Shown piece by piece: positions 7,722 to 16,217 of a stretch of DNA of 64,000 nucleotides. The DNA comes from Edaphobacter bradus (GTDB taxonomy: Bacteria > Acidobacteriota > Terriglobia > Terriglobales > Acidobacteriaceae), in NCBI RefSeq assembly GCF_025685645.1, contig NZ_JAGSYF010000003.1, positions 124,001 through 188,000 of the forward strand, in the 5' to 3' direction. Every line of letters begins with the position of its first letter. Within the stretch, counting starts at the first letter, position 1. Made by a program: the position numbers and the translations under genes. Under the pieces are notes generated by a model, which searched no databases, had not been told where the DNA came from, and saw only the letters and a list, made by a program, of their open reading frames with translations.

Positions 7722-8606
7722 TTAGAACCATTTCATCCGGCGAAGGATGAGGAGCAACGCGACGGTGGTGAGAACGGTCGCCAAGCCGACATACAGGGCT
7801 CCGTGCGGGGATTCTTCAAAGGGCAGGCCTTTGAGATTCATGCCATAGACGCTGGAGATGGCGAGCGCCGGAAGCGCAATGGTGCCGAGGACGGTGAGGA
7901 CCTTCATGACCTCGTTGGTGCGGTTGGCCACAGATGATAGATAGATGTCGAGCGTGTTGTTGAGCAGGTCGCGTTGCGTTTCGACCGAGTCGAGCAGGCG
8001 GGCGATGTGGTCGTACGTGTCGCGGATGTAGAGCTGATGCTCGGCGTCGATAATGGTGTTGGGGTCGCGCTGCAGGTGCAGGCCGGCATCGCGCGTGTTG
8101 ACGAGGACGCGGCGCAGATCGATGAGCTCGCGCTTGAGGGCGAAGACTTGCTGGAGGATGTCGGGCGAGGGATTGTCGACGACTTTGTCCTGGAGATCGT
8201 CGATGCGATCGTCGAAGTAGTCGATGGCGGGAAAGTACAGATCGACGACGGTGTCGAGGATGAGGTAGAGGAGATGCGCCGGGTGCTCCTCGTCGCCGCA
8301 GCGGCGCGCTCGCTCGAGCGCTTTGTCTGTCGTCGGACACGCCGGGTTGGCGATGGTAATGAGGAAGTCTTTGCCGGCGAAGACATCGATAGTGAAGAAG
8401 GTGGGCATCGACTCGGATGGCGCGTCGGGGTCGGGCTTGAGGTAGACAGGCTTGAAGACGGCGAATGCGTACTGCGAACCGGAGTCGACCTTGACGCTCT
8501 CGTCGGCGCAGCGCGCATCCTCGATGTGGAGAGGATGGAGATTGTACTGGCGGGCTAGCTCGTCGAGCTTGGGGTCGTTGGCGTCTTCGAGTTGGTACCA
8601 GGGCAT
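7722..8606 (-). CDS. corA: CorA-family divalent cation transporter
   Basis: Inner-membrane magnesium/cobalt channel of 294 residues. A long cytoplasmic helical domain (residues 1-230) is followed by two C-terminal membrane helices; the defining YGMN motif lies at the end of the first, followed by LKGLPFEESPHGA, and the protein ends RRMKWF. The MPEL motif of the best-studied CorA proteins is replaced, as in many CorA-like proteins, so ion preference is uncertain. Converges with the bestrophin gene. Confidence 0.9.
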   Translation of the reverse strand: MPWYQLEDANDPKLDELARQYNLHPLHIEDARCADESVKVDSGSQYAFAVFKPVYLKPDPDAPSESMPTFFTIDVFAGKDFLITIANPACPTTDKALERARRCGDEEHPAHLLYLILDTVVDLYFPAIDYFDDRIDDLQDKVVDNPSPDILQQVFALKRELIDLRRVLVNTRDAGLHLQRDPNTIIDAEHQLYIRDTYDHIARLLDSVETQRDLLNNTLDIYLSSVANRTNEVMKVLTVLGTIALPALAISSVYGMNLKGLPFEESPHGALYVGLATVLTTVALLLILRRMKWF

Positions 8607-8632
8607 GCCGGTGAGGTCTCCAATAGAAGCCG

Positions 8633-9292
8633 CTATAACTTGCCGATGCCATCATTTTCTAGTGGGAGCTGTGTTGAGTCATCATCCTCTTCCGCCCAGC
8701 GGAGACCGCAGTTGCCACAGTGCCAGGATTCGGAGCCGCGCGGTGCAGGCAGCGACAAAAGATAGAGTGAAATCAGAGCGGCCTTTCGCCCATAACGTTG
8801 CCACGCGATGTCAGTAGAGTTGCACCGCGGGCAGCGAGGTTGTTCGTAGCCTGGCTGGTCTGGGAGAGGAATGGAGTTGGGGATTGGCTGAGCGAGGACC
8901 GCTTCCGCCGCTTCGACGTCCGTAGCGGCGACCTGCAGACGAATGCCTCCAATGAGATTGGACATCTGCCAATCGAGTCGGACGAGATTCTCGTCCTTGA
9001 GGAAGCAGAAGATACCAATGGATTCGACGACAGCGCGAGCGACAACGGCTTCAGAGAGATCACGATAGCGGCGGAGCGTCACGAGATCACGGTACTTAGG
9101 CAGGTCGTCGATTGGAAGAGGTGGCTCAGTGAATTCAAGGCCGCGGCTGGCAAACTCCGTCACAAGAGCAGAGCGCGCCTCATCAATCAGCGAGTGCCAG
9201 TCGGTGGCAAGCTCGCGCAGCTCAGGCTCGGACATCGACTTGTAGAGATCGGCGAATGTCGGTTCAGGGCTGTGATGAAAGAAATTCGCCAT
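8633..9292 (-). CDS. DUF2007-like protein with C-terminal zinc ribbon
   Basis: A 219-residue protein of unknown role. Residues 1-60 form an acidic helical region (MSEPELRELATDW). Residues about 75-135 match the DUF2007/putative signal-transducing domain pattern (YRDLSEAVVARAVVESIGI, then a WQMSNLIGGIRLQV strand and DVEAAEAVL). The C-terminal part has CPRC and CGNC pairs that would form a zinc ribbon, separated by a short hydrophobic segment. It lies 26 bp upstream of corA on the same strand. Cytoplasmic location is assumed. Confidence 0.75.
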   Translation of the reverse strand: MANFFHHSPEPTFADLYKSMSEPELRELATDWHSLIDEARSALVTEFASRGLEFTEPPLPIDDLPKYRDLVTLRRYRDLSEAVVARAVVESIGIFCFLKDENLVRLDWQMSNLIGGIRLQVAATDVEAAEAVLAQPIPNSIPLPDQPGYEQPRCPRCNSTDIAWQRYGRKAALISLYLLSLPAPRGSESWHCGNCGLRWAEEDDDSTQLPLENDGIGKL

Positions 9293-9331
9293 GCGACGCG
9301 ATGATAGCAGAGGCTACAACCAGGCCTGCGA

Positions 9332-10108
9332 TCAGCACTCGTGGACGACGTGGCCCTGCCCTTTTTCAATATGGGTGATCTCGCCGTCGCGCATGTGGAG
9401 GATGCGGTCTGCGATCTGCGCGGCTTCGGGGTTGTGCGTGATCATCAACACGGTCTGGTTGAGCTCGCGGCTGGATCGGCGCAGCATATCGAGGACGACA
9501 TCGGAGTTCTTAGTGTCGAGGTTGCCGGTGGGTTCGTCGGCGAGGACGATGGCGGGGCGGGTGATAAGCGCGCGGGCGATGGCGACGCGCTGCTGCTCGC
9601 CGCCGGAGAGCTCGTTGGGGCGGTGATGGAGGCGTCCGTCGATTCCCAGTAACTCCGTGAGGTGATCGAGGAGGTTCCTGTCGAGTGGCTGCTTCTGCGA
9701 GGCTCCGATGTTGGCGATGTCGTGGGCGATCTCGATGTTTCCGAGAGCCGATAGCGTTGGGAGCAGATTGAAGCGCTGGAAGACGAAGCCGATCTTGGCG
9801 CGGCGCATGCGAGTGCGCTCAATATCGGAGAGACGGGCAAAGTCGACGTCGTCGATGAGCAGCGAGCCGCTGGAGGCATGTGTCAGTCCGCCCAGGACGT
9901 AAAACAATGTTGATTTGCCGGAGCCGGACGGCCCGACGATGGCGACGAACTCGCCCGGATCGACAGCGAAGCTGACCTTACGAAGCGCAAGTACTTCGAG
10001 CTTGCCGGAACGGTAGGTCTTGCCAAGGTCCTTGGCGAGGATAATCGGCTGCCGGGAGACAGGGGTTGCGGCAGTTGCGGTGGGTTGGGCGGAGATATCG
10101 GTTGACAT
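9332..10108 (-). CDS. LolD/MacB-type ABC transporter ATPase
   Basis: A 258-residue ATP-binding subunit with Walker A GPSGSGKST (about residue 60), Q-loop FQRFNLLPTLSALGNI, signature LSGGEQQRVAIARAL, Walker B IVLADEPTGNLD and the H-loop THNPEA. The FNLLPTLSALGN and GNLDT patterns place it with LolD/MacB/FtsE-type exporters that work with FtsX-like permeases and move lipoproteins or peptides rather than import nutrients. No permease gene is adjacent; the nearest FtsX-type permease is at 26924-28015. Divergent from the next gene, with 35 bp between starts. Confidence 0.92.
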   Translation of the reverse strand: MSTDISAQPTATAATPVSRQPIILAKDLGKTYRSGKLEVLALRKVSFAVDPGEFVAIVGPSGSGKSTLFYVLGGLTHASSGSLLIDDVDFARLSDIERTRMRRAKIGFVFQRFNLLPTLSALGNIEIAHDIANIGASQKQPLDRNLLDHLTELLGIDGRLHHRPNELSGGEQQRVAIARALITRPAIVLADEPTGNLDTKNSDVVLDMLRRSSRELNQTVLMITHNPEAAQIADRILHMRDGEITHIEKGQGHVVHEC

Positions 10109-10143
10109 GCGTTACCTTGAAGTTTATCGCGAATGAGGCGGGA

Positions 10144-10752
10144 ATGACCTTTCGGGAGCTTTTGCTGTTGGGATTGGTGGGCTGGACGGCCGTTGGGCAT
10201 CTGGGAGTGGCGTTGTCGTTCGCTATGCAACAGAGGGAGAAGGCGCTCCGCCATCTGGGCTGGATCGGCGGGGTATGGGCGGTCTACCTGGCGGCGCTTC
10301 TGGTGACTTCGCTGCTGCAGCCGCAGAAGACAGTTGCTATCGGGCAGCGGCAGTGCTTTGACGAGATGTGTTTTACCGTGACGGGCGCGGACGAGATGCC
10401 TGGCTATCTGATTCGCGATAGTTCGCGCCTGGTGCGGGTTAAAGTGAGCGTGACTAACCGCGGGCACCATACGGAGAGCGAGTCGATCCTTGAGGCGTAT
10501 CTCATTGACCGGCAGGGACGAAGGTGGAACGAGGTTCCTGGACTGACTGGAGTGAGATTGACCACACGGGTTCCTGCTGGAGGATCCGTCGTGAGCGAGC
10601 CTGTCTTCAAGGTCGCCGGCAGCGCGAGCGGGCTGGGACTGGTGTTTACGCATGGGTGGAAGCAGCCTGGTGTGCTTGTCCTTGGAGGAAGCGACAGTCT
10701 GCTTCACAAGCGCACAGTGGTGTGGCTCGGCGACAGGAGCGCTCAGAACTGA
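10144..10752 (+). CDS. Hypothetical membrane-anchored protein with an Ig-like C-terminal domain
   Basis: Unrecognised 202-residue protein. Two hydrophobic helices (about 5-25 and 40-60) precede a beta-rich region with alternating pattern LVRVKVSVTNRGHH and VPAGGSVVSEPVFKV, reminiscent of DUF4352-like beta-sandwich domains exposed outside the membrane. Start ATG 10144 is preferred over the longer ORF from 10066, which would overlap the divergent ABC gene. One Cys pair (CFDEMCF) could form a disulfide outside the membrane. Confidence 0.6.
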   Translation: MTFRELLLLGLVGWTAVGHLGVALSFAMQQREKALRHLGWIGGVWAVYLAALLVTSLLQPQKTVAIGQRQCFDEMCFTVTGADEMPGYLIRDSSRLVRVKVSVTNRGHHTESESILEAYLIDRQGRRWNEVPGLTGVRLTTRVPAGGSVVSEPVFKVAGSASGLGLVFTHGWKQPGVLVLGGSDSLLHKRTVVWLGDRSAQN

Positions 10753-11216
10753 TTACTCCGGCCGGTGCACTACGAGCGACTGTCTTTTTTTTCTCCTTTC
10801 CCTGCAAAAGGATGCAGCCACACTGTGGTGGCTAAGTCTAAGACAAGAGAATTCAATGACTACTGTTGGCAAAGAAATTGCACCAATCGGCTAGTGATCC
10901 TCGGCCCCCCCAATCTGCGTGCACGGACCTCGTGCAAAACGTAGAGAAGACAGCAAAGAGGGCACAGTAGGGCTCCACCAGCACAGTTCGGATAGACGAA
11001 GGTGACTGCCGGAACAGGTGGTCTTTCACGAACCACTTATTAACGCTTTATTCTCGTCGATCCGTGGTTGAAGCCCCGACCCCACAATTCGTAACGGCGC
11101 TCTAAGGGCCCGCGACCGTGCTGCGGAAAAGTGCGCCTCCAACTCGTCCTGCGCGACTCCCTTGAGCCGCGTAAACGGCCGCGTTCTGTCAAAAGCCACT
11201 TCCATGGAGAAGAGCA
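10753..11216. other. Long intergenic region upstream of the Fap-like operon
   Basis: No convincing ORF. It holds a small hairpin AGCCAC-actgtg-GTGGCT near 10816-10833 and AT-richer patches near 11035-11055 that may carry the operon promoter, but I could not fix -35/-10 boxes. The length suggests a regulated leader. Confidence 0.4.
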
Positions 11217-12536
11217 GTGAACAAACTAATCTGCACACTGACCACAGCCTTTGTTCTCGTTTCTGGCGTGGCGTTCAGCCAGAGCAAGCAGACAACCTCC
11301 AACGACAAGCAGGGCAAGCATACCCTGCAGGACAACCAGATGGACAAAGTTACCGCTGCGGGCGAAGAGAGCTCTGCGATTGCAGCGAATAACTCGACCG
11401 TAACGGAAACCAACACCGGAGCGGTAAGCCTCTCCGGGAGCGCGCTGATGGGAGCAAGCGGCGTCAACATCGTCAATTCGACCGACAGCCTGGTTGCAAA
11501 TGGGGTGAACGTCTATAGCGGGAGCCTGACGACGCAGGCCAATAACACCAGCGCGGATGTAGACCAGGCCAACGCCATCAGTCAGACCGCTGTAAGAGAG
11601 GCTACCCTCACCGACTACTCGCGTGGAACGAACAGCCAGCTGGACGCCACCAAGTCGTCGAGTGAGACGGAGACCAGCAGTTCTTCCAAGACCCTCAACG
11701 CTACGTTCAGTCACATGGCTACCCACAGCGAAAACAATACGGACAATTTCACGACCAGCAGCAGCTCTACGAACACAGAAAGCTCGACCAAGAATGCAAG
11801 CGACGTGAAGTCAGCCTCCGAGACGGAAAGCGCAATGGCGAGCAAGGCAAGCACCGGCAACGACACTTGGTCTTCTAACTCGACAAGCGCCACTGCCTCC
11901 AGCGCCACCGGCGGCAGTTCCGGATCGTCCGGTAGTTCGTCGCACACCAACAGCGCTGCGGGCGGCGGAGCCACGTCGGCAACTGCGGGGACTCAGACCA
12001 ACGCTCTGACCACTACCGGCACCGCGTCGGCAAGCAACTCCACCAGCTCCAAATCCTACACGGATGCGGACTCGTATAATGCCTCTCATCAGTCGTCTGA
12101 AACCGACAACTCGGCGTCGAACGTGAGCAGCTCGAGCACGAATTCAGAGAATTCGACGAAGAACTCTTCGACTACCCACAACGCGACTGAAACAGAGAGC
12201 TCCACCAGCAACACGTCTGCGAGTCTTGTGGCTACAGACTCGAAGACGCGCTCGGAAACCTCCAACGACAGCAGCCATGTCATTCACAACATAGAGGGCG
12301 CGGTGAGCTTCGAATCAGCCAGCGCGCAGAACATCGCGGTGGATGGATCGCACGTGACCGCGACCAATAGCTACTCCGTGACGCTGGCGGGTACAGCGGA
12401 GCAGAATGCGAACGCGCTGAACATCGTGAACGCAGCCGGCGGATTGGTTGCTGACGGCGTCAACGTTGCTCGCACGACGAACATGACTGCGACCCCAACA
12501 CTCACGCAGGTCAACAGTATCAGCCAGCACCACTAG
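11217..12536 (+). CDS. Secreted Fap-like amyloid subunit (large)
   Basis: A 439-residue exported protein starting at GTG 11217 after GGAGAAGAG. Residues 1-21 form a Sec signal peptide (ending VAFSQ). Next comes LQDNQMDKVTAAG (about 36-48), also found in the following gene. Two copies of a unit of about 50 residues follow, one near 65-115 (GVNIVNSTDSLVANGVNV, ending QANAISQ) and one at the C-terminus (ALNIVNAAGGLVADGVNV, ending QVNSISQ). They are separated by about 250 residues almost entirely Ser, Thr, Asn, Ala, Glu, itself with two similar blocks (STNTESSTKNAS; STNSENSTKNSS). Amyloidogenic repeats joined by a low-complexity linker match the design of Pseudomonas FapB/FapC. Function inferred from this and from the C39 peptidase and barrel downstream. 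No cysteines. Confidence 0.65.
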   Translation: MNKLICTLTTAFVLVSGVAFSQSKQTTSNDKQGKHTLQDNQMDKVTAAGEESSAIAANNSTVTETNTGAVSLSGSALMGASGVNIVNSTDSLVANGVNVYSGSLTTQANNTSADVDQANAISQTAVREATLTDYSRGTNSQLDATKSSSETETSSSSKTLNATFSHMATHSENNTDNFTTSSSSTNTESSTKNASDVKSASETESAMASKASTGNDTWSSNSTSATASSATGGSSGSSGSSSHTNSAAGGGATSATAGTQTNALTTTGTASASNSTSSKSYTDADSYNASHQSSETDNSASNVSSSSTNSENSTKNSSTTHNATETESSTSNTSASLVATDSKTRSETSNDSSHVIHNIEGAVSFESASAQNIAVDGSHVTATNSYSVTLAGTAEQNANALNIVNAAGGLVADGVNVARTTNMTATPTLTQVNSISQHH

Positions 12537-12619
12537 CCAGAGTGGCGCCGCGGGAGGGCAGTCACGTTGGCAGTCCTCCTGCGGTCGCAGCTTCTTCCAA
12601 AGCAATCAAGGAGAGCTTT

Positions 12620-13021
12620 ATGAGAAGAACTCTGGTGATCGCAGCAATGGCTCTGCTCACCACAATGGGCATGGCCCAAACAAAGACAAAACCAAAGCCG
12701 CTGAGCGATGCTGCGCTTGATAGGGTCACGGCGGCGGGAGTCACTGCCGGGTTGTCGAATGGAGCGATTCAGTTCCAGGGGGAGGTTCCGACGAAGAACG
12801 GTCTGGTCACTGGCGCGGGCACGCTCGCGATTCTGAACGGACCGGTCAACGGAATCACCACGGGGACTCTCTCACTCAACGGCAACTCGCAGCAGAACCT
12901 GACGTCACTGGTCAATATCAACGCAGTGAACTCAACGATCAGCGTGCTGCTGAACCTGAATGTAAACATCAACTCGTCTGTGGGTACGTTGACCCAAACG
13001 AACCTGAGCAACAAACACTGA
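12620..13021 (+). CDS. Secreted Fap-like amyloid subunit (small)
   Basis: A 133-residue exported protein with a signal peptide ending GMAQ (about residue 20), then LSDAALDRVTAAG, matching the motif after the signal peptide of the larger subunit. The C-terminal half (SQQNLTSLVNINAVNST, NLNVNINSS, TLTQTN) aligns with the repeat of the large subunit: QN, then NI-NA, then NV, then TLTQ-N. It therefore carries one repeat instead of two and could be the minor or nucleating subunit, as FapB is to FapC (inference). SD AAGGAGAG at 12608-12615. The gap to the peptidase gene is only 4 bp. Confidence 0.62.
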   Translation: MRRTLVIAAMALLTTMGMAQTKTKPKPLSDAALDRVTAAGVTAGLSNGAIQFQGEVPTKNGLVTGAGTLAILNGPVNGITTGTLSLNGNSQQNLTSLVNINAVNSTISVLLNLNVNINSSVGTLTQTNLSNKH

Positions 13022-13025
13022 TGTT

Positions 13026-13697
13026 ATGAACAGGCTTAAGCTAACAACCTGTCTAATGGTTCTTGCTCTCCTGCCCCCACTCGTCCACGCACAACTGCCG
13101 GGTGACGAGGAGGTGCAGGGGAGCAAGAGCGTTCGCAGCCTGAAAGAAATTCGGGGCGAGGATGTTGTGCGGCAGAAGTGGGACATGAGCTGCGGCGCGG
13201 CCGCGCTCAGTACGCTGCTCACCTACGACTTCAAGGACAAGACTCCCGAGACGGCGATTGTGGTGTGGATTCTGCATCGGGTCAATCCGGTCCGGGTACG
13301 GGAGCGGGGAGGATTCTCGCTTCTTGATCTTAAGCACTTCGCTCAGGCGCGCGGATACCACGCGGAAGGCTTCAGCGGAATGACGATCCAGGATCTCGCC
13401 TCAGAGAAGACCTCGGTGATTACACCGATCCGGCTGAAGGGCTTCGATCACTTCGTCGTCGTTCGAGGAATTCAGGACGGCCGAGTGATTATCGCCGATC
13501 CTGGGTTTGGAAATCTCACGATGAGAGTCGACCGGTTCCAACAACTCTGGAAGAACGGCATCGTGTTCGTCGTGCATCCGCCGGACGATCGCATGATTCA
13601 GGAGAAGAAGCCAAACGAAGCATCGCGGTTGCTTCCCGACGAGACCGTCATCTCGCGGAGTATCGGAGTCTCGATTCCAAGCAACCCACTCTATTAG
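13026..13697 (+). CDS. Secreted C39-family cysteine peptidase (FapD-like)
   Basis: A 223-residue protein with a signal peptide (residues 1-23, ending VHAQ) and a papain-like C39 fold: Gln50 and Cys56 in RQKWDMSCGAAALSTLL, His142 in GFDHFVVVRG and Asp158 in IIADPGFGN, i.e. oxyanion Gln plus a complete Cys-His-Asp triad. C39 domains usually cleave after small residues in leader peptides of transported substrates; free-standing periplasmic versions occur as FapD in Pseudomonas amyloid operons. The two upstream secreted proteins share a VTAAG motif that could be its substrate site (inference). Starts 4 bp after the small-subunit stop, so translation is probably coupled. Confidence 0.82.
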   Translation: MNRLKLTTCLMVLALLPPLVHAQLPGDEEVQGSKSVRSLKEIRGEDVVRQKWDMSCGAAALSTLLTYDFKDKTPETAIVVWILHRVNPVRVRERGGFSLLDLKHFAQARGYHAEGFSGMTIQDLASEKTSVITPIRLKGFDHFVVVRGIQDGRVIIADPGFGNLTMRVDRFQQLWKNGIVFVVHPPDDRMIQEKKPNEASRLLPDETVISRSIGVSIPSNPLY

Positions 13698-13715
13698 GAG
13701 GAAAGGCGGGCCGGG

Positions 13716-14987
13716 ATGCTGTCGCGAACTGTATTCAAGAGCCTTCTGGCGTTGCAGTTGACGGTTGTTGCCACGGCACAGACCACGACGATAGCAGCGA
13801 ATAACGCTGCGCCGCCTGGGCAGCCGCAGACAAGAGATATCGTCGACCTCAAGCTGCAGGATGCGTTGCGCGAGCGGGATGCCATCATCCGTAACCTTCT
13901 CGAGCGGGTTCAGGAGCTTGAGTGGAGGGTCAATGGAGGATTTACGACCAGGCCCGGGGAGCTGACCGCGGGCGGAGCTGCGGCTGAGAAGCTAAGTCAT
14001 GCGGTCTCGTCTACGGCCTACTCGACGGTGACAAACGCCGGTTACGACATTGAAGAACGACAGGCGAGCGAGGCGCTTGATCGCGCCCTGCTCGTCCGCG
14101 GCGGACTTTTGCTGCCGCAGGGAACGCTCGAGATCGACAACACGACGTCCTACTACACCGCCTCATCGGATCATCTGACCGTCAACGGATTCGCCCTTCT
14201 ACCCATTTTGGTCGTGGGCGATATCACGTCACAGCGCGTCCGCAAGGACATCCTTCTGCCTACCTTCACAGCACGCCTTGGCCTGCCGGCCAGACTCCAG
14301 GCCGAGGTGAACATTCCCTATGGCTACGAGATGAACCGTACCGTCGACGCGACTAACAAGCAGACCTCACAAAGCACCTTCGGCCTTGGCGATATTCAGT
14401 TCGCGGCCTCGCGCCAGCTCACCTTCGAGCACGGGCGCGTCCCCGATCTGTTGGCGAATCTCCGGTTCAAGACAACAACGGGCGTGGAGTCGTTCGACAT
14501 TCAGAGCGCCCAGACCTCACTCGGCTCGGGCTTCTACGCGTTGCAGGGCAACCTTACCGCGGCGAAGTCGAGCGACCCGGTCGTCTTCTTCGGGAACCTT
14601 TCTTATACGGAGAACCTGCCGGGGACTCACACGATTCCTAACCCTGACGCCACAAGTTCCTCCCCAACGATCCTTGGGCACTTCCGCCCGGGCGACGCAA
14701 TCGGATTCCAGCTGGGCTCTATCCTGTCGCTGAACCCGGAGACCTCGATGACGGTTGGCTGGGACCAGCGATTCACGCGATCCACAGTTCTGAATGGCAC
14801 CTCTATCCCGGCTTCGTATCTGGTGGAAGGGTCGCTGCGTCTGGGAATGACCTATCTTTATGCGCCGGGAAAGTTGGTGGACCTGAGCTTTGGCGTGGGG
14901 CTCACGCCAGATACACCGAATCTTCAGTTTTCCGTCGGGCTTCCGTTCCGGCTGTCTCTCTGGAAGCCGCCGGCCCGGACGTACTGA
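13716..14987 (+). CDS. Outer-membrane beta-barrel secretion pore (FapF-like)
   Basis: A 423-residue protein with an N-terminal signal peptide (ending VATAQ), a helical heptad region at about 45-75 (LKLQDALRERDAIIRNLLERV, continuing to ELEWRV) that should form a coiled coil, a polar linker, and then from about residue 125 alternating amphipathic beta strands to the C-terminus. The barrel part resembles PF13557-type (phenol-degradation meta-pathway) outer-membrane proteins. An N-terminal coiled coil plus barrel is the architecture of FapF, the trimeric amyloid exporter of Pseudomonas. AGGAGGAAAG sits upstream of ATG 13716. Role as exporter of the two repeat proteins is inferred from the operon. 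Confidence 0.7.
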   Translation: MLSRTVFKSLLALQLTVVATAQTTTIAANNAAPPGQPQTRDIVDLKLQDALRERDAIIRNLLERVQELEWRVNGGFTTRPGELTAGGAAAEKLSHAVSSTAYSTVTNAGYDIEERQASEALDRALLVRGGLLLPQGTLEIDNTTSYYTASSDHLTVNGFALLPILVVGDITSQRVRKDILLPTFTARLGLPARLQAEVNIPYGYEMNRTVDATNKQTSQSTFGLGDIQFAASRQLTFEHGRVPDLLANLRFKTTTGVESFDIQSAQTSLGSGFYALQGNLTAAKSSDPVVFFGNLSYTENLPGTHTIPNPDATSSSPTILGHFRPGDAIGFQLGSILSLNPETSMTVGWDQRFTRSTVLNGTSIPASYLVEGSLRLGMTYLYAPGKLVDLSFGVGLTPDTPNLQFSVGLPFRLSLWKPPARTY

Positions 14988-15083
14988 CGTTGATGACAAG
15001 TGATGCCGCTGGAAACAAGGCGGCACAAACGCAAAAGACCATAGGCGATGGAGCTCCGCTGAGCATCTCCATCGCCTGATTTT

Positions 15084-15449
15084 TCAGGCGAGCGTGCAGC
15101 CCGTCATCAGCAGTGACTGCAGGGTCATGTGGTCGAGAAAGCTGACCTCCAGGCGGATGGAGATCACCTGGCCAAGTTCGGCTGCGGATGCGAGATTCCT
15201 GCGGCAACTCCAGAGATCGGTGAGGGCAAGGTGCCCTGAGCGCGTCAGCTCGAGGCCCGAGGAGACGATCGCGGCGTAGACGTCGACGATGGAGCGCAGT
15301 TGGATCTCAATGCGGAACTCGATGGCCGTGGGGGACAAGGTTCTTCGGCCGAGCATCCATGCGCCACACTCGGCAAAGGCTGTGTTGAGGCGCGGCAACA
15401 GAGCGTCGCGGTCTGCGTAACTGAAGCTCTGAATGTCGAGCGATTGCAT
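15084..15449 (-). CDS. Hypothetical protein
   Basis: Unrecognised 121-residue cytoplasmic protein without signal peptide or membrane helix. The sequence alternates helices and strands (FRIEIQLRSIVDVYAAIV; QVISIRLEVSFLDHM), suggesting a small alpha/beta fold. It lies alone between the Fap-like operon and acpS, convergent with the former and divergent from the latter. Codon use and composition look native. Confidence 0.6.
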   Translation of the reverse strand: MQSLDIQSFSYADRDALLPRLNTAFAECGAWMLGRRTLSPTAIEFRIEIQLRSIVDVYAAIVSSGLELTRSGHLALTDLWSCRRNLASAAELGQVISIRLEVSFLDHMTLQSLLMTGCTLA

Positions 15450-15573
15450 GGATTCCGTCCGGATGCCTCGTTAGCTCTCTGTTGTTTAGTCTGTTCATCG
15501 GTGGGAGAGGCTTGTCGCATGACAGCCGGCGCGGTACGGTGGTCATGTGACGGAGGAGAGTAACCGTCGGTGA

Positions 15574-15972
15574 ATGGAGATGCGTGCAGCGATGGTGCTT
15601 GGTTTGGGGTCAGACCTGATTGAGATCAACCGGATTGCGGAGAGCATGGAGCGGTTCGGCGACCGGTTTTTGCATCGCGTCTTCACCGAAGAGGAGATCG
15701 CATACTGCCAGCGCAAGAAGAAACACGCCGCTGAGAGCTTCGCCGCGCGCTTTGCCGCCAAGGAGGCCGGAGCCAAGGCTCTGGGGACTGGAATCAGCAG
15801 GGGCATCGGCTGGCGCGAGATCGAAGTGAGGCGCGAGTCCGGCGAGCGGCCGACCCTGCACCTGAGCGGGCGCGCCGCCGCGCGCGCCGCGGCCATGGGA
15901 GTCCGTCATATTCAGCTCACGCTCACGCACGGCCGTGATGTCGCCATGGCGGTGGTCCTGGTGGAGGATTAG
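15574..15972 (+). CDS. acpS: Holo-[acyl-carrier-protein] synthase
   Basis: Transfers 4'-phosphopantetheine from CoA to acyl carrier protein, activating it for fatty-acid synthesis. Family motifs: GLGSDLIEINRI near the N-terminus (Mg-binding Asp), FTEEEIAYC, and ARFAAKEAGAKALG (catalytic Glu/Lys), ending LTLTHGRDVAMAVV. At 132 residues it is a normal AcpS trimer subunit. Start codons at 15574, 15580 and 15592 are all possible; GGAGGAG at 15552-15558 does not discriminate well. Confidence 0.93.
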   Translation: MEMRAAMVLGLGSDLIEINRIAESMERFGDRFLHRVFTEEEIAYCQRKKKHAAESFAARFAAKEAGAKALGTGISRGIGWREIEVRRESGERPTLHLSGRAAARAAAMGVRHIQLTLTHGRDVAMAVVLVED

Positions 15973-16217
15973 TTCGCCTTACCGTCTGACGTCAGGCTGG
16001 GGGCAGAAATCTGAACCCTGTGGCGATTTTTCTGCATCTATCGAAGACGAAAGCACTTTTCGGATGTGGTCTGCGGCGGCATCGTCCAAGAGATCGAAGC
16101 AGGGTGATGTATTCTCTGAATGACCGGACCCCCCTGCGTGCTGTGTCACAGGGACACCCGGCAGACGATAACGCCGTGCCGATCAAGTCCCACGGGAAAT
16201 GACTTCGAAGGAGAGCT

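Noticed and set aside
10900-11010. Possible c-di-GMP-type riboswitch before the Fap-like operon (GACAGCAAAGAGGG segment)
   Set aside because: Only a few bases resemble the GEMM motif and the required conserved CAAACC and paired helices were not found; a covariance-model scan would decide.
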